In this document: one piece after another, positions 5,585 to 5,862 of the stretch | How positions within the stretch are numbered: the first letter of the stretch is position 1 | Layout of the letters: every line of letters begins with the position of its first letter | DNA from: an uncultured Bacilli bacterium | Lineage (GTDB): Bacteria; Bacillota_I; Bacilli_A; RFN20; CAG-449 | Length of the DNA: 5,862 nt | Direction of reading: 5' to 3' | NCBI GenBank assembly: GCA_947593895.1 | Contig: CANQDY010000075.1 | Location: forward strand, 1 to 5,862 | Translations under genes and position numbers: made by a program | Notes under the pieces: model-generated | Database searches by the model: none | What the model was told of the DNA's origin: nothing | Seen by the model: only the letters and a program-made list of their open reading frames with translations

Positions 5585-5588
5585 TATC

Positions 5589-5861
5589 TTATTCCACTGA
5601 AGAATCCGTTTCTATAACTTCATCTTCAATTGGTTGTTCTTGTTCTGTATCATTTGGAACTTCTTGAAGTGTTTCGTCTTCCTGTTTTTCATCTTGTTTT
5701 TCTTCGACCACTTCGCCATTGTTTTGTTCTTCATCAAGGTCGTCATCGTTTGTTTCAACTTCATTGCTTGATTGAAGTTCATTCTTTGGATCATCATCAG
5801 TACCAATGTAGTCTTCATGTTTTGTTTCTTCTTTAGGATCTCCATCAGAACCAATTAGTTC
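5589..5861 (-). CDS. Acidic C-terminal tail of a gene cut by the window edge
   Basis: An open minus-strand frame enters from the right edge and gives 90 residues before a TAA at 5591-5589. It is dominated by Glu, Asp, Gln, Asn and Thr with almost no hydrophobic segments, typical of a disordered acidic tail. It opens with two imperfect copies of a 10-residue unit, LIGSDGDPKE and YIGTDDDPKN. Stretches such as DDDLDEEQ and EEKQDEKQEDE follow, and it ends ETDSSVE. The compositional bias and the terminator immediately after the stop support this frame over the overlapping open frames at 5612-5854 (minus) and 5630-5836 (plus). The identity of the protein lies outside the window. Acidic tails of this kind occur on diverse DNA-binding, cell-envelope and division proteins. 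Confidence 0.7.
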   Translation of the reverse strand, partial: ELIGSDGDPKEETKHEDYIGTDDDPKNELQSSNEVETNDDDLDEEQNNGEVVEEKQDEKQEDETLQEVPNDTEQEQPIEDEVIETDSSVE

Positions 5862-5862
5862 T

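Noticed and set aside
5630..5836. Plus-strand 68-codon open frame at the right edge
   Set aside because: It is antisense to the acidic tail and has no ribosome site or promoter. Its Leu/His/Val-rich product is what antisense of acidic codons gives.
5612..5854. Minus-strand 80-codon Met/Lys-rich open frame
   Set aside because: It is out of frame with the acidic tail, which has natural codon structure, stays open to the window edge and ends just before a terminator. The Met/Lys-rich product is the +1 reading of GAT/GAA-rich codons.
1..5862. CRISPR array, tRNA, rRNA, insertion sequence or phage att site
   Set aside because: No regularly spaced repeats, cloverleaf sequences, transposase motifs or integrase genes are visible. 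The terminator repeats are too far apart and too few to be an array.

Overview
The window is very AT-rich DNA with short intergenic gaps, Gram-positive-type Shine-Dalgarno sites (AAGGAGG, GGAGAG, GAGGTG), extended -10 promoters and many U-tailed hairpin terminators. TGG is used for Trp. Stop codons are TAA, with one TAG. This fits a low-GC Bacillota/Mycoplasmatota-type bacterium, perhaps a gut Erysipelotrichales or RF39-like lineage. The lineage is inferred from composition and gene content; no marker gene is present.

Layout. Positions 2-73 hold the last 23 codons of a plus-strand gene whose tail looks like a winged-helix end. A terminator follows at 152-178. A single-gene unit covers 321-1391: a strong extended -10 promoter, an unrecognised 324-aa soluble protein (392-1366), and a terminator that starts in its stop codon. 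The centre of the window (1591-4098) is a tight plus-strand operon of three genes. The first encodes a small secreted TasA/camelysin-like beta-sandwich protein with a SipW-type signal peptide. The second encodes a polytopic membrane protein ending in an archaeal/ER-type (S26B, SipW-like) signal peptidase domain. The third encodes a two-pass membrane protein of the DUF5305 type. The operon ends in a terminator whose left arm is also coding sequence.

The right part is on the minus strand. A YfbR/HDDC2-like HD-domain phosphohydrolase (5445-4810) is followed by an unrecognised two-helix membrane protein (4760-4251). Upstream of them, the acidic, probably disordered C-terminal tail of a truncated gene (5861-5589) enters from the window edge and ends at its own terminator.

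How the genes work together. The central operon reads as a self-contained export module: one substrate, its probable dedicated signal peptidase, and a membrane partner of unknown function. By analogy with TasA-SipW the product may be a secreted matrix or fibre subunit, but this is inference. All four terminators share an ACTATC/GATAGT stem core. Three of them also share an almost identical 18-base left flank, so the two plus-strand transcription units sit between near-identical repeats.
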